Source: an uncultured Eubacterium sp.
GTDB lineage: Bacteria; Bacillota; Clostridia; Lachnospirales; Lachnospiraceae
Direction of reading: 5' to 3'
Assembly (NCBI GenBank): GCA_910584795.1
Contig: CAJUBZ010000023.1
Coordinates: forward strand, 1-14,491
Length of the DNA: 14,491 nucleotides
Made by a program: the position numbers and the translations under genes. The notes under the pieces were generated by a model, which ran no database searches, was not told where the DNA came from, and saw only the letters and a list, made by a program, of their open reading frames with translations. Each line of letters opens with the position of its first letter. Position 1 is the first letter of the stretch. Positions 7,627-14,416 of this stretch are shown one piece after another.

Positions 7627-8445
7627 TCTTACATCCTGAGTGAGCTTTGCTATAAACTCCGAATTTGTCGGTCTCTCTTTTCCCACCCCCATAATATACT
7701 TAAACTCTTTATGTATCGGATTATTTTCATCAATCATCCATGCTACTTCTATCGCATGACGTATGGCTTTCTCTACTCTTTGTGGCGTAGACCCGTGTTT
7801 TCTCGCCACATCAGGGTAAAGTACCTTCGTCACCGCTTCTAATTTTCCATCATTTCCTAATACCTCTTTTACTGCTGTAATCATATAATTATACCCTTTT
7901 AGACGTACAGGAATTCCTATTTCATTTAATCGTATAGAGATGATTTCATCTAATTTTTGATAAATTCTATCATGTTCTCTATTGCTAAATATATTTTCTG
8001 TATTTGTATTTCTAAATTTTTTGGCACCGCTGCCTATCATCATTTCTCCATTAACAGAAACCTGACTCATCTTTTCATATATCATTCGAAGCTGAACCGA
8101 TATTGCCCTTGCATCATATGGTTTTGTCAATACATAATCGACTCCTTGGTTAAAAGCTTCACTTACCAACATATTATTTGTGAGAGGAGTCGTCATAACC
8201 AGCTTTTGGTTACTGTTAACACCATATTCATTCATTTTATTCAACAACACATATCCATCATAAATTGGTAACAATAAATCAAATATTATAATATTAGGCT
8301 CTTCTTTTTCAAATATTTCATAAGCTTCTTTTCCATTGTCGACTGCCCCCACAATCTCAATGTAATCATCTTTTCTTAACTCCTGTAATAATTGCTGCCT
8401 AACGACCACCTGATTATCTGCAACTAATACTTTTAGTTTTTTCAT
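7594..8445 (-). CDS. spo0A: Spo0A-type sporulation/stationary-phase response regulator (divergent)
   Basis: DNA-binding response regulator that in sporulating Firmicutes is the end point of the phosphorelay. 283 residues; ATG chosen because AAGGAG lies eight bases upstream. The receiver (about 1-125) has phosphoacceptor D56, T85/T86 and K108 (LTKPYD), but the acidic pair at the end of the first strand reads ADN (D10-N11) instead of the usual ADD, and the usual D-hhMP segment reads DLLLPIYDGY. A linker of about 40 residues follows. The Spo0A-specific effector domain (about 163-280) is well conserved: GIPVRLKGYNYM, the LYPDVARKH helix, the recognition helix TPQRVEKAIRHAIEVAW (220-236) and PTNSEFIAKL (259-268), so 0A-box binding should be retained. 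The usual clostridial neighbour spoIVB is absent; here the gene faces a ferredoxin gene and converges on a sensor kinase. A perfect 0A box lies 267 bases upstream. It could be the only Spo0A or a second paralogue. Confidence 0.93.
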   Translation of the reverse strand: MKKLKVLVADNQVVVRQQLLQELRKDDYIEIVGAVDNGKEAYEIFEKEEPNIIIFDLLLPIYDGYVLLNKMNEYGVNSNQKLVMTTPLTNNMLVSEAFNQGVDYVLTKPYDARAISVQLRMIYEKMSQVSVNGEMMIGSGAKKFRNTNTENIFSNREHDRIYQKLDEIISIRLNEIGIPVRLKGYNYMITAVKEVLGNDGKLEAVTKVLYPDVARKHGSTPQRVEKAIRHAIEVAWMIDENNPIHKEFKYIMGVGKERPTNSEFIAKLTQDVRLKYYKHTAAC

Positions 8446-8478
8446 ACTTTCTACTCCTTAATTTTATTAAAATTTCAC

Positions 8479-8539
8479 AAGTGTTTATAAAGCTGCTTTT
8501 ACCATATAAATGCATTTTTATCTTTATTTATAAACACTT
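8479..8539. repeat. Perfect 13-bp inverted repeat in the spo0A upstream region
   Basis: AAGTGTTTATAAA at 8479-8491 and its exact reverse complement at 8527-8539 are separated by 35 bases. The nearer arm ends 33 bases before the spo0A start codon and leaves the ribosome binding site free. It could form a stem in the spo0A leader RNA or be two oppositely oriented protein sites. No T-run follows on either strand, so it is not an intrinsic terminator. Confidence 0.6.
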
Positions 8540-8712
8540 ATTTATATTTCTATTAATTCATTATAAATATATATGTTTTTAAAAAAAAGTAACTATAATT
8601 TATGTTTCCCATGAAAAAATATTACCATTGGTTTTATTTTTCGTGATAATATGAATATATCTGACTTATTATGACACTGTTCTTCCATAAATTGCATTAT
8701 TTTTCTTAATAT

Positions 8713-8719
8713 TTCGACA
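8713..8719 (-). promoter_or_regulatory. Candidate 0A box (Spo0A binding site)
   Basis: The minus strand reads TGTCGAA, the core 0A-box heptamer, within ATGTCGAAAT. It lies 267 bases upstream of spo0A and 243 bases upstream of the ferredoxin gene. Spo0A autoregulation through 0A boxes is known from Bacillus, and the recognition helix here is conserved. A 7-mer of this composition should occur roughly twice per window by chance, so only its position between these two genes makes it notable. Confidence 0.4.
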
Positions 8720-8902
8720 TGAAAATGTATAATTAGAAATTAATTTACATATTATTAAGCAAACTTTCGTTATTGAGATGGTATGTCTGCATATATGGTT
8801 ATTTACTATAATATAATTATGTGTGGACAAACAAACACACGAAACAGCTGAGATAGATTAAACTCATAGTACATATTTCTATTAATGTAAAATATTATAT
8901 TG

Positions 8903-8954
8903 TTGCATTATGTCGGCAATTGTATTATTATATTTCTATAAAACTTAAAGGAGG
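8903..8954 (+). promoter_or_regulatory. Promoter and ribosome binding site of the ferredoxin gene
   Basis: TTGCAT (8903-8908) and TATTAT (8926-8931) are spaced by 17 bases, giving a predicted transcript start near 8938. AAAGGAGG at 8947-8954 lies eight bases before the ATG at 8963, a near-ideal ribosome binding site that suits a strongly translated message. Confidence 0.55.
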
Positions 8955-8962
8955 CTTATACA

Positions 8963-9136
8963 ATGGCTTACAAAATTAACGATGGATGCATCGGTTGTGG
9001 TGCATGCGCAGGTGCCTGCCCAGTTGGTGCTATTTCAGAAGGTGACGGAGTTTTCGTTATCGATGAAGCTGCATGTATCGAATGTGGAGCTTGTACAGGT
9101 GCTTGCCCTACAGGTTCTATCGAATTAGATGCTTAA
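8963..9136 (+). CDS. Clostridial-type 2[4Fe-4S] ferredoxin
   Basis: Small soluble low-potential electron carrier. Translation gives 57 residues starting MAYKINDGCIGCGAC and ending SIELDA. Two cysteine sets are complete: C9, C12, C15 and C19 followed by Pro, and C38, C41, C44 and C48 followed by Pro; each cluster is ligated by three cysteines of one set plus the last of the other. The pseudo-twofold repeat of about 29 residues is obvious. Length matches clostridial ferredoxins (55-58). In anaerobes such proteins serve pyruvate:ferredoxin oxidoreductase, hydrogenase, Rnf and electron-bifurcating enzymes; which partner applies here cannot be told, because no redox gene is adjacent. It has its own promoter and terminator, so it is monocistronic, and its codon use (GGT, GCT, TGC, ATC) suggests high expression. 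Confidence 0.96.
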   Translation: MAYKINDGCIGCGACAGACPVGAISEGDGVFVIDEAACIECGACTGACPTGSIELDA

Positions 9137-9143
9137 TTAAATT

Positions 9144-9180
9144 AAAAGAGACCTGCCAAATTGGTGGTCTCTTTTCTTAT
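9144..9180. terminator. Bidirectional intrinsic terminator between ferredoxin and the MerR-family gene
   Basis: Perfect 10-bp stem AAAAGAGACC (9144-9153) / GGTCTCTTTT (9166-9175) with a 12-base loop. The plus-strand stem runs into TTTTCTTATTTATT, ending the ferredoxin transcript. The minus-strand copy ends in TTTTAATTTAATT, directly after the stop codon of the gene at 9181, so it can serve both convergent genes. Confidence 0.88.
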
Positions 9181-9942
9181 TTATTCTGTTACTACTTTCT
9201 TGCCAATATGTAATTCCTGTTTTTTCTTTTCGGCTGCTGCCTTTTTTTGTTTTTCCTGTTTTTCTTTCTGTTCCTGTTTCTTTGTTTTCTTTAACAATAA
9301 CTTTTCTGCTTTCACCTGTTTCTTTTTATCTTTTCTGCTCATTTTCTGTTTAGAACGCATTGCTTCGTCCAACTTTTTAAACCGCTCTTCTTCACGCTCA
9401 TCCTGAGTTCGAATCAGATAATTCATTTCTTTTAAAACTGTTTCACTTACATTACCACTAACCTCTTTTCCTAATTCCGAGGCACTTTCTTTTAATGCTT
9501 TACACACCACTTTATTCATAATAGCCTGAAACTGCTCCATCTTACTTCCTGATGTTCCCTGCTCTGCTACGCCTTTTCCCGCCATATCATTATATCCACT
9601 TACCATACTTGCGTTTTCAACTCTCACAGACTGCTGCATCACTGGAGCACTGACCTCTCTGGCGGTAAGCGGCATAGACATACCTGCTCTTGCATTTTGA
9701 CCTTCACCATCTCTAACATCCGGATCTGTCAACATCATTTTAATTGTCCTAAGACTATACCCCTGATTTTTTAAATCCCTTACATTTTTTAACAGATTAA
9801 TATGATTGTCTGTGTAATATCGATGTCCCATCTCATTTCTCGGAATCACAACATTTAGCTCTTCTTCCCAATATCTTAAAACATGTGACTCCACTCCTAA
9901 CATTTTCGAAGCATCTGATATAATATATCGTTTTTCCCCCAT
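9181..9942 (-). CDS. MerR-family, RacA-like DNA-binding protein with Lys-rich coiled coil
   Basis: 253 residues. An N-terminal MerR-type winged helix (about 6-72) contains ISDASKMLGVESHVLRYWEEEL and GHRYYTDNHINLLKNVRDL, with GYSLRTIKMML as the wing/helix end. This LRYWEEEL form is typical of RacA-like proteins, not of metal- or drug-responsive MerR regulators, and there is no effector-binding domain. A low-complexity linker (73-134) is followed by a helical segment (135-180) and a strongly basic coiled coil (about 180-245) with long runs of Lys, Glu and Gln. In Bacillus, RacA bridges chromosome and cell pole; a chromosome-organising role here is only an inference. The start is clear: AAGGAGGT five bases upstream. 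It is in the same orientation as dnaB but separated from it by a terminator. Function unproven; it could also be a plain transcription regulator. Confidence 0.78.
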   Translation of the reverse strand: MGEKRYIISDASKMLGVESHVLRYWEEELNVVIPRNEMGHRYYTDNHINLLKNVRDLKNQGYSLRTIKMMLTDPDVRDGEGQNARAGMSMPLTAREVSAPVMQQSVRVENASMVSGYNDMAGKGVAEQGTSGSKMEQFQAIMNKVVCKALKESASELGKEVSGNVSETVLKEMNYLIRTQDEREEERFKKLDEAMRSKQKMSRKDKKKQVKAEKLLLKKTKKQEQKEKQEKQKKAAAEKKKQELHIGKKVVTE

Positions 9943-10008
9943 TTTGACCTCCTTACTTTACCGTGAAACTCTCTCTTTTCAAACATCCTATTATGCTCCT
10001 ATCCTACG

Positions 10009-10039
10009 AAAAAAGAGTTGTCCCCCTAAGAACAACTCT
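10009..10039 (-). terminator. Intrinsic terminator of the gdpP-rplI-dnaB operon
   Basis: Read on the minus strand, an 8-bp perfect stem AGAGTTGT/ACAACTCT (10039-10032 and 10021-10014) with a ten-base loop is followed immediately by five further T. It lies about 100 bases after the dnaB stop codon and 67 bases before the start of the MerR-family gene, so that gene must have its own promoter or depend on read-through. Confidence 0.88.
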
Positions 10040-10108
10040 ATTATAAATCTAATTATATGTGCCATTCAACACTTATATCACTGCAAATTTTGTAACCTTT
10101 TGCGCATA

Positions 10109-10115
10109 TGTCGAA
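10109..10115 (+). promoter_or_regulatory. 0A-box-like heptamer upstream of the MerR-family gene
   Basis: TGTCGAA occurs on the plus strand in the dnaB/MerR-family gap (9943-10137), 167 bases upstream of the MerR-family start and on the far side of the dnaB terminator. It exactly matches the Spo0A heptamer but may be a chance match; there is no recognisable promoter next to it. Confidence 0.22.
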
Positions 10116-10137
10116 CAAATAAAATTCCTGCCATACA

Positions 10138-11481
10138 CTAAATCTGATCTCCCGGTAATTCGGCATCCTTGAATTTTGTATACTGTGGCAGCCATACCAG
10201 TTCCACTTCACCTACCGGACCATTTCTCTGTTTTGCCACATTCAAAATAATTCGATTTCTGTCTTCTTCTTTCTTTTCCCTATCGTAATATCTGGATAAC
10301 AGCATAACTACGTCGGCATCCTGCTCAATAGAACCGGACTCTCGAAGATCGGCCATAATCGGCTTTCTATCTTCTCTTGTTTCGGATGCTCTGTTCAACT
10401 GCGACAATGCGATTACCGGTACATTTAACTCTCTGGCAATACCTTTTAATGTTCTGGAGATTTCAGAAATTTCCTGCTCACGGCTTCCATGCGGAGTATT
10501 CGTAGTCATTAACTGAAGATAATCCACAATAACTAACTGTATATCTTTCTCCAGTTTAAATTTTCTACACTTTGAACGCATTTCTCCAATACTGATACCC
10601 GGAGTATCGTCTATGATTATGTTTGAATTTCCAATAATATTTGCTGACTCTACAATATTCTCCCATTCACTGTCACTTAAATCGCCAATACGGATTTTCT
10701 GGGAACTGACCATGGAATGCTGTGAGAGAATACGGTTTATCAACTGTTCACTCGACATCTCCAAACTAAATATCGCTACCGGAATGTTATGTCTTACCGC
10801 AATTGTCTCTGTAATATTTAATACAAATGCTGTTTTACCAACCGATGGTCTTGCTGCAAGCAGAATAAGGTCTGACGGCTGAAGTCCGGATAACTGCGTA
10901 TCTAACTTTCTAAATCCTGTTTCAAGCCCTGTAATTGTTCCTTTTGTCTGTGCCGCCTGTTCAATTTTATCGAAAACATTCAATACAATCTGTCTTACTG
11001 GTACATAATCTCCAGTATTTCCAGTTTGAATCAGGTCAAAAATGTTCTTTTCCGTTTCTTCCAAAATAGCCTCTAACGGCTTATTTCCCGCATAGCATGT
11101 ATTTGCGATATTCTCATTTGCCCGTATTAAATTACGCATGACCGACTTTTGATATACAATCTCAGCATACTGTTTAATGTTAGCTGATGTTGGTACTATA
11201 TCTAAAATATTTCGAATAAAGTCAATACTAATCACTTCCGATGGTACTTCCATCTCCTCTAACTTCGTCTTAATTGTAACGAGATCACACTCACGTCCCT
11301 CATTATACAATTCCACCATCGCCTTATATAAAGAACCATATTGCTTATTATAGAAATCACCATCTGATAATTTTTCCATCGCAACCGTAATAGCTTCAGC
11401 GTCCATAATCATAGAACCGATTACTGCCTGCTCTGCCTCATTACTATGGGGCATAATTCTTTTTACAACTGCCTCATCCAT
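10138..11481 (-). CDS. dnaB: Replicative DNA helicase DnaB (DnaC in Bacillus)
   Basis: Hexameric 5'-to-3' helicase that unwinds DNA at the replication fork and recruits primase. 447 residues, full length for the family. The N-terminal DnaB domain (about 8-110) starts PHSNEAEQAVIGSM, and the RecA-like ATPase domain (about 175-440) has Walker A RPSVGKT (211-217), the catalytic glutamate in SLEM (E241), Walker B LVIVDYLQLM (D320), the SQLNR motif (360-364) and the arginine-finger segment KQRNGPVGE (417-425). No intein is present. The start is supported by GGAGAAAGG just upstream. It is the last gene of the gdpP-rplI-dnaB operon, 26 bases after rplI, an order also found in Bacillus. Confidence 0.97.
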   Translation of the reverse strand: MDEAVVKRIMPHSNEAEQAVIGSMIMDAEAITVAMEKLSDGDFYNKQYGSLYKAMVELYNEGRECDLVTIKTKLEEMEVPSEVISIDFIRNILDIVPTSANIKQYAEIVYQKSVMRNLIRANENIANTCYAGNKPLEAILEETEKNIFDLIQTGNTGDYVPVRQIVLNVFDKIEQAAQTKGTITGLETGFRKLDTQLSGLQPSDLILLAARPSVGKTAFVLNITETIAVRHNIPVAIFSLEMSSEQLINRILSQHSMVSSQKIRIGDLSDSEWENIVESANIIGNSNIIIDDTPGISIGEMRSKCRKFKLEKDIQLVIVDYLQLMTTNTPHGSREQEISEISRTLKGIARELNVPVIALSQLNRASETREDRKPIMADLRESGSIEQDADVVMLLSRYYDREKKEEDRNRIILNVAKQRNGPVGEVELVWLPQYTKFKDAELPGDQI

Positions 11482-11507
11482 AAACCTTTCTCCGTTTCAT
11501 CAGTACA

Positions 11508-11954
11508 TTATTTTGCAACAACTTTCACTGCCAGTGTACCTACTACATCTTTATGTAACTTGATGTTTACATTATACGTTCCAAGTGATTTAATTGCATC
11601 TGGAATTACAATCTTCTTTTTATCAATTTCCATATTTAACTGCTTCTTTGCCTCTAATGCAATTTCCTTACTGGAAATCGAACCGAATACCTTACCTTCT
11701 ACACCTGCCTGAATCTTTACAGTTATAGATTTGTCTTCTAGATCTTTTGCTACAGCCTGAGCTGCTTCAAGTTTTTCCTTGGCAACCTTCTCAGCATTTT
11801 TCTGCTGTAATTTTAAGTCATTTAGATTCTTTCCTGTTGCCTCAAGTCCTAGGTTCTTCTTCAAAATAAAATTTCTGGCATATCCATCATTAACTTCTAC
11901 GATTTGTCCTTTTTTCCCTAATGTTTTAACATCTTCCAATAATATAACCTTCAT
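11508..11954 (-). CDS. rplI: 50S ribosomal protein L9
   Basis: Large-subunit protein that binds 23S rRNA through its N-terminal domain and stretches out from the ribosome on a long helix. The 148-residue length is standard. The N-terminal signature MKVILLEDVKTLGKKGQIVEVNDGYARN and the motif FILKKNLGLEAT are intact, followed by the connecting helix (about 41-75) and the C-terminal domain with GVEGKVFGSISSKEIA. Its ATG overlaps the gdpP stop codon by one base (TAATG), and GAGGAAGG inside the end of gdpP supplies the ribosome binding site, so translation of the two is probably coupled. Confidence 0.98.
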   Translation of the reverse strand: MKVILLEDVKTLGKKGQIVEVNDGYARNFILKKNLGLEATGKNLNDLKLQQKNAEKVAKEKLEAAQAVAKDLEDKSITVKIQAGVEGKVFGSISSKEIALEAKKQLNMEIDKKKIVIPDAIKSLGTYNVNIKLHKDVVGTLAVKVVAK

Positions 11955-14005
11955 TAAAAATCACCTTCCTCAATTCTTTTACTAATAATATTTTTTAACG
12001 ACTGTATAACTTCACCTAATGACTGATCCTTCACCTGTGCACCCGCCAGATTCATATGACCACCACCGCCAAACTCTTCCATAATTAACTGTACATTTAT
12101 TTTGTCAAGCGATCTTGCACTAATATATATCTGATCATTATATGCCGTACATACAAAAGATGCCTTCACTCCCTTTACATTAAGAAGTTCATTTGCCGCC
12201 TGTGCCCCAATTACTGTTGGAGATGAAACTTCTTTTGATGTACATACTGAGATTGCATACTCATCTTTATATATTTCTGTATTTTGAATAGCTGTAGCTT
12301 TCGCTTTATACTCTCCAATATCATCCCGGAACATCCTTCGAACCTTTGTAATATCTGCACCATTTCTTTTTAAAAATGCCGCTGCTTCAAAAGTTCTGAC
12401 ACCTGTTCTATTCGTGAAATTATTCGTATCAATCATAATTCCACCATATACCGCCTCTGCCTCTAACTTATTAATCTTGACGGTCTCAGGAATATACTGC
12501 ATAATTTCCACCACCATTTCACAAGTAGAAGACGATGCTAATTCAATATAAGATAACTGTGCGTTGTCTATTACATCCTCTGCCTGTCTGTGATGATCAA
12601 ATACCAGCAGACATTGCGTCCTACGAACCAGTTCCGGATATTCTGTATAACCGGCCCTGCTGCAATCAACAATAATTAACGCATCGTTTTTCCCAATATT
12701 TGCTGCCGCATCACTCCCTGATATAAACATATCTTCTTCATAGAATTCTGACTCTCTAAAAGTATCAACCAGAGGAACTACGCTGCTGCTAACTTCTCCC
12801 AATACAATATGTACTTCCTTTCCAATGGTTTTTGCTATTCTGTAAAAACCGACCGAAGCACCAAATGAATCATTGTCTCCTATATGATGTCCCATAATAT
12901 AGATGGTCTCTTTTGTCTCAATCAAATCTCTAAAAGCTGTTGCCATTACCCTGGACTTAACTTTCGTATTCTTTTCTACAGACTTTGATTTTCCACCATA
13001 AAAATACAACTTATTCCCATCTTTCAAAACTGCCTGATCTCCACCACGTCCTAATGCCATATCAATAGCGGCTGTTGCCAGATCATAATTATCTACCAGT
13101 CCATTTCCACCCATACCTATTCCAATGCTGAGCGTAACCGGCAGTCCATTTCCGATATTTACTGTCTTTACTTCATCCAATATAGAAAATTTATTCGTCT
13201 GCATTTTGTTAATATACTTGGTTTTAAAAACTACGAAATATTTATCGTTTTCCAGCTTTCTTACAATTCCATCATATTGCGCAAAATATTTATTTATCTT
13301 TCTATCTATCAATGCAACAAGCAGCGTTCGTCTTGTTGCCTCTACACTTTGAAGAACCTCATCGTAGTTATCAATATAAATATGCCCTGTAACAGATTTC
13401 TCTCCTTTGTTCTCCTTTGTTAATTGGTGAACTAAAGTCTCATCAAACATATACATAGATATTAAACTATTTTCAGTGTTTGTTAATGCTGTAGCGGTAT
13501 CGTTATCTTTTAAATCGTTCATTGAGAATCGCTTTAGAACCATCTTATATACATGTTCTTCATATTTAACTTCGACTTCATTTCTACCTTTATCATCAAA
13601 ACTCAGAACATCCTTTTTCACATCCGTAAATATAGCTGTTAAAAGTTTATTTTTTATAGTCTTTTCTCCACAAATCAAATCCATCTGTGTGTTTGTCCAT
13701 AAAATTCTTCCATGTTCATCCAGTAAACTATATGGTATCTCCATATCATGCAGCATCTGATGTTGAATATGGCTATACTCTGCACCAAAATCAACTAAGT
13801 TTTTCATAACATTCTGTTTAAATGCAAAATAAACGGAAATAGTAATTAAAAAATAAACTATCTCTGCAAAAGTCATGATTGCACCAGCTTTAATATTGAT
13901 TAAAAATCCAAGCCCCACAAACACAATCCAAATAACGTTTAAATACAAAGGCCATCTAATATAATGTAATAAATTGCCCCGCACTTTTACTTTATTATTC
14001 CCCAT
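11954..14005 (-). CDS. gdpP: GdpP, membrane cyclic-di-AMP phosphodiesterase (DHH/DHHA1)
   Basis: Membrane-bound enzyme that hydrolyses c-di-AMP to pApA, thereby affecting potassium balance and cell-wall stress. The ATG at 14005 is preferred (683 residues) because GGAGAGG lies eight bases upstream; a GTG at 14029 in the same frame would add eight residues and overlaps that site. Layout: two membrane helices (about 19-37 and 42-62), a PAS-like domain (about 85-160), a degenerate GGDEF domain (about 205-335) and the DHH/DHHA1 phosphoesterase. Catalytic residues visible: H373, D377 and D379 in MGHHIGDNDSFG, D447 (VDCSR), D470-H471-H472 (VFDHHRQ), D526 (MIDTNN) and the DHHA1 loop GGGGH (646-650). 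The active-site set is complete. The length is near the usual 650-660. First gene of the operon with rplI and dnaB; it has a recognisable promoter. Confidence 0.96.
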   Translation of the reverse strand: MGNNKVKVRGNLLHYIRWPLYLNVIWIVFVGLGFLINIKAGAIMTFAEIVYFLITISVYFAFKQNVMKNLVDFGAEYSHIQHQMLHDMEIPYSLLDEHGRILWTNTQMDLICGEKTIKNKLLTAIFTDVKKDVLSFDDKGRNEVEVKYEEHVYKMVLKRFSMNDLKDNDTATALTNTENSLISMYMFDETLVHQLTKENKGEKSVTGHIYIDNYDEVLQSVEATRRTLLVALIDRKINKYFAQYDGIVRKLENDKYFVVFKTKYINKMQTNKFSILDEVKTVNIGNGLPVTLSIGIGMGGNGLVDNYDLATAAIDMALGRGGDQAVLKDGNKLYFYGGKSKSVEKNTKVKSRVMATAFRDLIETKETIYIMGHHIGDNDSFGASVGFYRIAKTIGKEVHIVLGEVSSSVVPLVDTFRESEFYEEDMFISGSDAAANIGKNDALIIVDCSRAGYTEYPELVRRTQCLLVFDHHRQAEDVIDNAQLSYIELASSSTCEMVVEIMQYIPETVKINKLEAEAVYGGIMIDTNNFTNRTGVRTFEAAAFLKRNGADITKVRRMFRDDIGEYKAKATAIQNTEIYKDEYAISVCTSKEVSSPTVIGAQAANELLNVKGVKASFVCTAYNDQIYISARSLDKINVQLIMEEFGGGGHMNLAGAQVKDQSLGEVIQSLKNIISKRIEEGDF

Positions 14006-14048
14006 TTCTTTTACCTCTCCAACAGGCACAATACGCCTAGTATTGTTT

Positions 14049-14076
14049 AGTATACCACATTTTTGTAACGAAACAA
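14049..14076 (-). promoter_or_regulatory. Promoter of the gdpP-rplI-dnaB operon
   Basis: On the minus strand, TTGTTT (14076-14071) and TATACT (14054-14049) are spaced by 16 bases, and TGG directly before TATACT makes an extended -10. The predicted transcript start is near 14042, giving a leader of about 37 bases. A 6-bp hairpin (CAATAC/GTATTG, 14029-14045) sits at the very 5' end of that leader and might protect the RNA. Confidence 0.6.
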
Positions 14077-14092
14077 AGTCAGTAATTTTTTC

Positions 14093-14121
14093 TTTACAGT
14101 TTCAAGTTTTTATTTTAAAAT
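14093..14121 (+). promoter_or_regulatory. Promoter of the small gene at the right edge
   Basis: TTTACA (14093-14098) and TAAAAT (14116-14121) are spaced by 17 bases, giving a predicted start near 14128, 25 bases before the ATG. It is back to back with the gdpP promoter; the -35 elements of the two are 16 bases apart. Confidence 0.5.
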
Positions 14122-14152
14122 TTATACAGTTTATATGTTAGGAGATTATAAT

Positions 14153-14416
14153 ATGTTTCGAGTTTGGGGCCGAACCTTTAAAAGCAATAAGATGTTACAA
14201 AGCACCACAATAGAATTAGATGTAAATGATACACGCACTCATAAAATATTTCAGGCTCTTGAAATGATTTGTGAAGAATTTGATCTCAGCAATCCAATAT
14301 GGCTTGACACGAATATTAATGAGTTTAAAAAAATCGCCCGCACAAGATTTTATGCGGACAGCTTTGTTGAATCTATTGATTTTGACTATTTAGATTTTTA
14401 TGTAATTGAGGAATAA
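14153..14416 (+). CDS. Small conserved-type protein of unknown function
   Basis: 87 residues from the ATG at 14153, chosen because AGGAG lies eight bases upstream; an earlier in-frame ATG at 14135 overlaps that site. The protein starts MFRVWGRTFKSNKML and has a basic N-terminal part followed by an acidic C-terminus (SFVESIDFDYLDFYVIEE). There are no cysteine motifs besides a single Cys, no signal peptide and no membrane segment, so it is probably a soluble cytoplasmic protein. I have the impression of similar small proteins in other Lachnospiraceae (pattern WxxTFKxN, PIWLDxNIxxFKxxxxTRF, SFVESIDFDYL), but I cannot name a domain or function. It has its own promoter, diverges from gdpP and ends inside the arm of a large hairpin. 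Confidence 0.8.
   Translation: MFRVWGRTFKSNKMLQSTTIELDVNDTRTHKIFQALEMICEEFDLSNPIWLDTNINEFKKIARTRFYADSFVESIDFDYLDFYVIEE

Larger units (their letters stand above)
8446..8962. other. Long AT-rich divergent intergenic region between spo0A and the ferredoxin gene
   Basis: 517 bases without a convincing gene on either strand; the longest reading frames seen are around ten codons and lack ribosome binding sites. It holds the spo0A ribosome binding site, a 13-bp inverted repeat in the probable spo0A leader, a 0A box, and the ferredoxin promoter at its right end. Several TATAAT-like hexamers occur by virtue of the AT content (for example minus strand 8565-8560, plus strand 8807-8812), so I cannot place the spo0A promoter. 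The middle (8720-8900) shows no further structure that I can name. Confidence 0.6.

Noticed and set aside
8821..8840. GTGTG/CACAC inverted repeat as an operator
   Set aside because: A 5-bp match with a 10-base gap is expected by chance in a region this long.
8819..8851. Ten-codon frame MCGQTNTRNS in the spo0A-ferredoxin gap as a small peptide gene
   Set aside because: It has no ribosome binding site and is too short to distinguish from chance.
9161..9406. Plus-strand frame rich in Phe, Ser and Cys opposite the MerR-family gene
   Set aside because: It is the antisense of the Lys/Glu-rich coiled-coil codons, which produces Phe/Leu/Ser runs that imitate a membrane protein.
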